A stretch of 64,000 nucleotides of DNA from Saccopteryx bilineata (taxonomy: Eukaryota; Chordata; Mammalia; Chiroptera; Emballonuridae): contig NC_089495.1 in NCBI RefSeq assembly GCF_036850765.1, positions 64,952,410 through 65,016,409 of the forward strand, written 5' to 3'. A program made the translations under genes and the position numbers. This document shows, piece by piece, positions 59,338-64,000 of this stretch. The stretch's first letter is position 1; the number at the start of each line of letters is the position of its first letter. The notes under the pieces were generated by a model that worked only from the letters and a program-made list of their open reading frames with translations, ran no database searches and was not told the DNA's origin.

Positions 59338-60153
59338 TTAATTGCTTAGAGTGCAATGAAGGAAACCACTGGTGGTACATTTCTTAAGAGCCACTGCTAG
59401 CTCAATAAATAAAGTTGATTTAAATAATAAAATGTTAATCCACATGTCAAAGATCTCTTTGTACACAACATTTCTTGTGTAGATCTTTCCATCATTTTTA
59501 AGCTCGCCTTGCAGAGGACCATCAATTATTTTTAATTTTACGTCCATTCTTTCATGAACTTTTGAACAGGCAACATAAAGTTGACCGTGTCCAAATGCAG
59601 GCTCAGGTAAAAAAATGCCAACACGCTTAAGCGTTTGGCCCTGAGACTTATTGATGGTCATAGCAAAGGCAAGTTTTATAGGAAATTGTCTACGTCTCAA
59701 TTGAAATGGCAACCCTGTTTGAGATGGAGCCAAATCAATTCTTAGAATGACATGTATTTCACCTTTAAAGGAGCCAGTCAAAGACTTAGCTATTATGACA
59801 TTATTTTTCAATTGGAGAACCTCTGGTCTTGTACCATTGCAAAGACCCCTTCTGGTGTTAAGATTTCTTAACAGCATAATAATTGCTCCAATCTTTAACC
59901 TCAATTTGTGAGGTGGCATGCCAGAAGGAGACCGACTATTTAAAAATTCCATTGGAAAGTTGTTGGCACTCGCTTTATTATCAGCTACAATGAAATCAAC
60001 ACTTAAATATGTCATGTCATTCCCTTCTATGATATTTAAGACATCATCATTTAGTTTGTCTACATCAGAATTTTTAGGACGCAAGCCTTGTTTCTCTATG
60101 CTCATCAGTCTCATTTTGCAGAGAAAGACGCATTTGCTCTGCGACTGAAGCAA
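59338..60153 (-). CDS. Helitron helicase C-terminal fragment (PIF1 family)
   Basis: An open frame of 271 codons on the minus strand. Residues from about 20 (KQGLRPKNSDVDKLNDDVLN) onward are the C-terminal half of a Helitron-encoded SF1B PIF1-like helicase, the enzyme proposed to unwind DNA during rolling-circle transposition. Recognisable pieces are FIVADNKASANNFPMEFLN, GMPPHKLRLKIGAIIMLLRN, motif V LAFAMTINKSQGQTLKRVGI (residues 161-180) and motif VI HGQLYVACSKV (189-199). In motif VI the arginine usual in this family (SRV) is Lys198, codon AAA at 59562-59560. The frame runs past the usual helicase end (NVVYKEIF) for about 35 residues. The Walker motifs and the Rep nuclease are missing; the first 19 residues come from a shifted reading of the Rep N-terminal sequence, so the ATG at 60153 is not a natural start. 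The fragment is not expected to be active. Confidence 0.82.
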   Translation of the reverse strand: MLQSQSKCVFLCKMRLMSIEKQGLRPKNSDVDKLNDDVLNIIEGNDMTYLSVDFIVADNKASANNFPMEFLNSRSPSGMPPHKLRLKIGAIIMLLRNLNTRRGLCNGTRPEVLQLKNNVIIAKSLTGSFKGEIHVILRIDLAPSQTGLPFQLRRRQFPIKLAFAMTINKSQGQTLKRVGIFLPEPAFGHGQLYVACSKVHERMDVKLKIIDGPLQGELKNDGKIYTRNVVYKEIFDMWINILLFKSTLFIELAVALKKCTTSGFLHCTLSN

Positions 60154-60259
60154 GCCTTGTCTTTCTCTGCTCAGTGGTTTCTTTTTGTCGAGAAAGCCGT
60201 TTTTGTGCAGCTTTAGCTCCTTTTCTCTCCTCTTCAGTGCTGTATTTTCTAGGAGGCAT
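60074..60259 (-). CDS. Helitron Rep/Hel N-terminal fragment
   Basis: The minus-strand frame opens at ATG 60259 with MPPRKYSTEEERKGAK and continues as a highly charged 61-residue peptide. It contains two copies of a repeat, ETTEQRKTRLAS (27-38) and ETDEHRETRLAS (50-61), 23 residues apart; charged 'NETxEQRxxRLA' repeats are common at the N-termini of Helitron Rep/helicase proteins. The stop TAA arises at the internal deletion junction near 60085-60070, where the sequence passes into the helicase part in another frame. The natural start of the autonomous protein is plausibly this ATG. The zinc-finger and HUH nuclease domains have been deleted. Confidence 0.75.
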   Translation of the reverse strand: MPPRKYSTEEERKGAKAAQKRLSRQKETTEQRKTRLASVAEQMRLSLQNETDEHRETRLAS

Positions 60260-60300
60260 TCTTAAAAGAAATTATGTTAAGACGTAGTTTTTATGTAAAA

Positions 60301-60445
60301 CAGATGATTGCCAATGCAAACAAATGTTCACCTTCCCCCTGACCCGCTCAATTTGCGTTCAGCCTTAAATTGTTTCAAAAGCAGATGATTGCCAATGCAA
60401 ACAAATGTTCACCTTCCCCCTGACCCGCTCAATTTGCGTTCAGCC
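60301..60445. repeat. Direct duplication in the Helitron 5' region
   Basis: A 64-base unit (cagatgattgccaatgc ... gcgttcagcc) occurs at 60301-60364 and again at 60382-60445, period 81, with no difference that I can see. It lies upstream of the Rep start in the element's orientation. Confidence 0.93.
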
Positions 60446-60537
60446 GTGGCAACTTCACCCCATTGGCTAGTACAGTTACGCAAGCAACCAATAAGCTATC
60501 TGCGACAAACAGACACTTAAGCCACATATAATAAAGA

Positions 60538-62495
60538 TTCCTGATGAAATGAGATCAAGGCAAAGACAAAACACAATCTAAAACCTTCTACTCAAAACAG
60601 TCTCACTCTATGACTTACATTTTGAGAATTTAGTAAGAACTATTCATTCCAGTCATCATATATATACAAATTGAAATAAATTGTGTTCTTTGAGATGTTA
60701 GGATAATTATGGCAATTCATTTTTCAAGATACACTTATTTTATATTTATTTGAAAATTCATCCAACTAAACAAAGTAGAGCAAAAGTAATCATCAATAAG
60801 GCAGGTAAGGGATAAGCAAATTTTTCTGTTAAACATAGGAGAGTAGATACTCTATGTTCAATGGGCCATCCATTTTCTGTATGAAGTAATCAACTTGTCC
60901 TGTGTGACATGAAAGCAGCCATAAACAATACATAATAAGTGGCTTTGTGTCAATGAAACTGAATTTATGAAAAATAGGAGACAGATTTGACCTGTGGCTG
61001 TATTTTGCCAACCCCTGAATTAATCTATTGCTTAGAAAATAAGACCAGAGAGATTTAAGTTACTAAGTTAAATTTGTTTCAATTAACACTTATCTCCTCT
61101 TTCTATCAGTTTCTCCTATGCACTTTTTAAAAACTGCAGAAAGTTAAGTGTAATCCACTTTTTAAAACACAATTACTGGTCTGAATATTTTTCTTCTGGC
61201 CCACCTATTTTCCTAAGATGTAACATAATCAATTACAAAATTTATTTTTGTTTTTGAAATACAACTTTCAAAATGCATTTTAACTTTTTCACCCCCATTT
61301 TATTTAAATTAACCACATAAATATAAAAACAAAACAGTTTATATTTTTTGGGACTCATGAAAGGCAATTGTGAAAAAAAAAAGCTTTTAAGTCTACACTT
61401 TTTTATCTTTTTAATAATCTTATTTTTATAAAAATTGTGGCAAGCCATCTATCTACAATTTAAACAATTATATAATGGAACAACAGTGTCTTGACCCATA
61501 TTTTCACAATTTAGATTTAAGTTCAACTCTTTAATCTATTTGTGTTATTTTGTTTTTACATGTCTGAATAATACGCTTATACTGACCATACCTATTTATC
61601 TTCTTTGTAGTGTTTTACTATTTCACTATTTTAAATTCTCCATATGGCTTAACTTTTCCTTATCTTGTTTATAACAACAGTCATAAAATAAATATTTGAT
61701 GTTTATATTATTTTATACCATCCTTTCATACATTTTCTATATTTGTTTTTTCTTGAGTGATCAAATAGTTTTAAATACTCAATATCAATTTTTCTGTTTT
61801 TTTCTCTAAATTTTTTGCTGCTTGTTTTTTTGTTTTTGTTTTTGTTTTTGTGTTATGATTATTGGACTGGTGGGTTCTTTCCTCTTCAGCATAATTGCTT
61901 GTTTTCAGCCAGATTGGTCTTATATTACTTTGCACAAAGAATCTCTCTGTGAGACTTCCTTTTCACCCTACGGAATTTTCTTTCTTTTTTTTTTTTGTAG
62001 GTCATATATCTCCCTCTCTAAAAAATTAATTTTCTCTTCTGTTAAAGTTCAAGTTCTAATGGTTTCCTAAGAAAAGGGATAGGTGAACAATTTTTACTTC
62101 TTTGTCATCTCTCTATGTCTTTATTATCCTCTAAAAGGAGTCTGATAATAGTTTATAATTTCAAAATCATTTACTTCTCAGAAATTTGAGGAAATTAATC
62201 AATTATCATCTATAATCTAATGTAACATTTGAGAAGCATGATGACATTTCATTTTCATTTCAGTTATTTTGAAAATGATTTTTTCCTCTATGATAGTAAC
62301 TGTTCTAACATTTTACAATGGCATATCTTGTAGTGTATACTTCTAGTCATCATTCTTTAATAAAAATGAGGCTGTACAAATCAAAGATAATATGTCCATG
62401 TACTATTTCTTTAATAAATTCATTTACTCTTCTTGCTGTTCTTTCTGAGACTTCTAATTTCTTATTCATCTTCTGTTACAGTAATGTGTTTAGTT

Positions 62496-62530
<35 letters not shown>

Positions 62531-63767
62531 TTGCAGTCTGGGAGATCTCTACATTTTTATTTTCTAGTCTTACAATTGATTTTTTGTCTTTTGTCACAAT
62601 TACAATATGCCTTGTTTTTTGATATCTTAGTTGCTAAGTATCATATTTACATTTAAAATTCAAAGTTAGGAACTTTAAATGTTTACTATCCTAGTCAATG
62701 GAAAGATTTTACTTTCTTACTCTCTTTGTAGATGAATGGTACCATGTAACTAGTTCTGTCCAATGGGTTTGGCAAGCACTGATGCATTTTTCCTTTGTTT
62801 CTGAACATTTAATTAATGTTGAAAAAAACTTATCAGTCATGTTATTTTCCAACCAGTTGATGAACAACCATGTGTTCAGATGGTACACCTAGAGTATGCT
62901 GGAACCTCTATCAATTTGGACATTGTATGGCTCTGAGTCTTTGTTCCTAGTGTGAACTTTTAATCAATACTACCAACACCACTGTAATAACAAATAATGG
63001 TAATTATAATAATAAATAAATACATATATATTTATTTTTTAAGCTACTAAATTTCTTGTTTATTTTCCCTTTTACTGTGTGATTCATTCTGTTCTGAATG
63101 ATTCAAATTCAATATTGTTTATTATCTCACTGAGAATTTTTATTTGTTGACATTTAGCTGTACTCTTTATGTAGTCTCTGTTACCTTAACATGTCGATTT
63201 TAGGTTTATGTTTAGTACCTGTCTTTACTTTGGTAACATTTACTAAATGTTTAGCAGTCTTTAGTTTTCTGATGTTTTAAAATAATTTAAGAAATTATTT
63301 TTAACTATATATTTGAGGTCTGTGCTCTACAAAGATTAGGTTACAAATTATTTCTCTATAACAGGATCTCCAAATGTCCAGGTTTATTTAATTATCTCAG
63401 AAATACCAAGGTTTTGGAAAAAAAAGTCATATCTTTGGTTGTATAGTTCACTGTCAACATTCTGGCTGGAATTTGGGAAGAACTGCTATGTTTCTAGCTG
63501 TTGTGAAGCAGACTTCAGCTTAGCATATCAACCTCACCGTCTGAATTACTTGTATATAGCCCAGCTTCTTTCAGGTTTACATGTTCCAGAGATTGAGTAT
63601 CAGCTCTCCTGTGGATTTGGGAGGAGTGAATAGCTGAAATAATTAAGAAGGTACTTCAGAAGCTTAATTTATCCACATAAATAATTTTCTTCAAATACAT
63701 CTCAATCTTTACAATTTCTAGTATCACGGTTGTTCAAGACATTCTGGGTTTTTGGAAAATTGTTTGA
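60538..63767. other. AT-rich sequence, no gene seen
   Basis: No gene. A TTTTTG-type run lies at about 61821-61850. Frames of 112 and 82 codons (62318, 61822) are low-complexity and carry no known motif. Confidence 0.5.
62496..62533. repeat. (TTTA)n microsatellite
   Basis: About nine uninterrupted TTTA units. Confidence 0.95.
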
Positions 63768-64000
63768 TTGTTTGTTTTGAGAGAGACAAGAACATCAAGC
63801 TGCTCCTATATGTGCCCTGACCAGGGAATTAAACTGGCAACCTCCACAGTCCTGGACAATGCTCTAGAGCTGTCCAGCCAGGGATTAATTTTTATTGATG
63901 TTTTTAGAGAAACAGAGAAGTCAGTGGGTGAGGGAGAAGGAAAACATTTGTTGTTCCACTCAGTCGTGCATTCTTCGGATGCTTCTTGTGTGTGCCTTGA
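63768..64000 (-). mobile_element. Dimeric tRNA-headed SINE, antisense, cut by window end
   Basis: Left unit 63768-63886 (gagagacaagaacatcaagc, ccctgaccagggaattaaac) joins the second unit at ccagggattaatttttattg, which runs off the window. Confidence 0.78.

Larger units (their letters stand above)
59171..60537 (-). mobile_element. Helitron (rolling-circle transposon), internally deleted
   Basis: Read on the minus strand, the element starts TCTTTATTATATGTGGC at 60537 and ends CTAG at 59174-59171. The flanking bases in that orientation are A (complement of 60538) and T (complement of 59170), the standard A/T Helitron target, with no target duplication. A 10-bp hairpin (59181-59190 with 59196-59205, 5-base loop) ends 10 bases before the CTAG terminus, as Helitrons require. 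Inside are an N-terminal Rep fragment and a PIF1-type helicase fragment. At 1367 bp it is far shorter than autonomous elements of about 5 kb or more, so it is a deletion derivative. The exact 5' base is inferred from the TC and the A/T rule. Confidence 0.9.

Overview
This window looks like a gene-poor, AT-rich stretch of a mammalian nuclear genome, most likely a bat. The evidence is the repeats. There are about 30 tRNA-headed SINEs of the kind known from bats (long Rhin/VES-like elements with heads such as GGCCCTGGCCGGTTGGCTCAG, and a shorter GCCTGACCTGTGGTGGCGC type). There are several generations of LINE-1. There is also a Helitron with a recognisable Rep/helicase coding remnant; among mammals such elements have been described mainly in bats. 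I cannot fix the bat family from sequence alone, although the long SINE recalls rhinolophoid or emballonurid bats more than vespertilionid VES. I see no functional cellular protein-coding gene, rRNA, true tRNA gene, CpG island or CRISPR array.

Layout. 1-1022 is the 3' end of a fairly intact L1 (C-terminal ORF2, G-rich 3' UTR, poly-A). 1-9 kb is mostly unique sequence with SINEs, an L2-like piece and MIR-like pieces. 9.2-12.4 kb holds two young SINEs and an old L1 broken by a SINE and by a 350-bp hAT-type MITE with an exact 8-bp target duplication. 12.5-19 kb has L1 and SINE fragments. 19.1 kb has a young full-length SINE. 20-21.6 kb is an antisense L1 split by a Tigger (pogo) transposon with CENP-B-like coding remnants. 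23-29.4 kb is SINE-rich, including an array of antisense SINEs at 27.4-29.4 kb. 30.9-32.6 kb has a Tigger-type MITE and a MaLR-type LTR. 35.6-36.0 kb has another old LTR-like repeat. 38.67-39.84 kb is a processed pseudogene of esterase D (ESD), split by a SINE right after its first 17 codons.

42.4-49.7 kb is a mobile-element cluster. It contains two internally deleted copies of the same hAT family in opposite orientation (42949-44565 and 46715-47588), each with its own 8-bp target duplication. Between them lie a Tigger MITE inside antisense L1 and a putative solo LTR inside a sense L1. Further right, at about 48.75-49.69 kb, is an LTR-like segment with a tandem duplication of 145-bp period. 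51-58 kb carries more SINEs and antisense L1 fragments.

59171-60537 is the most distinctive object: a compact Helitron with TC and CTAG ends, a 10-bp 3' hairpin, A/T target flanks, an N-terminal Rep fragment and a long PIF1-type helicase fragment, evidently an internally deleted derivative of an autonomous element. 60.5-64 kb is AT-rich unique sequence ending in a dimeric SINE. The coding remnants do not work together as a pathway; they record successive waves of retroposition and DNA transposition.
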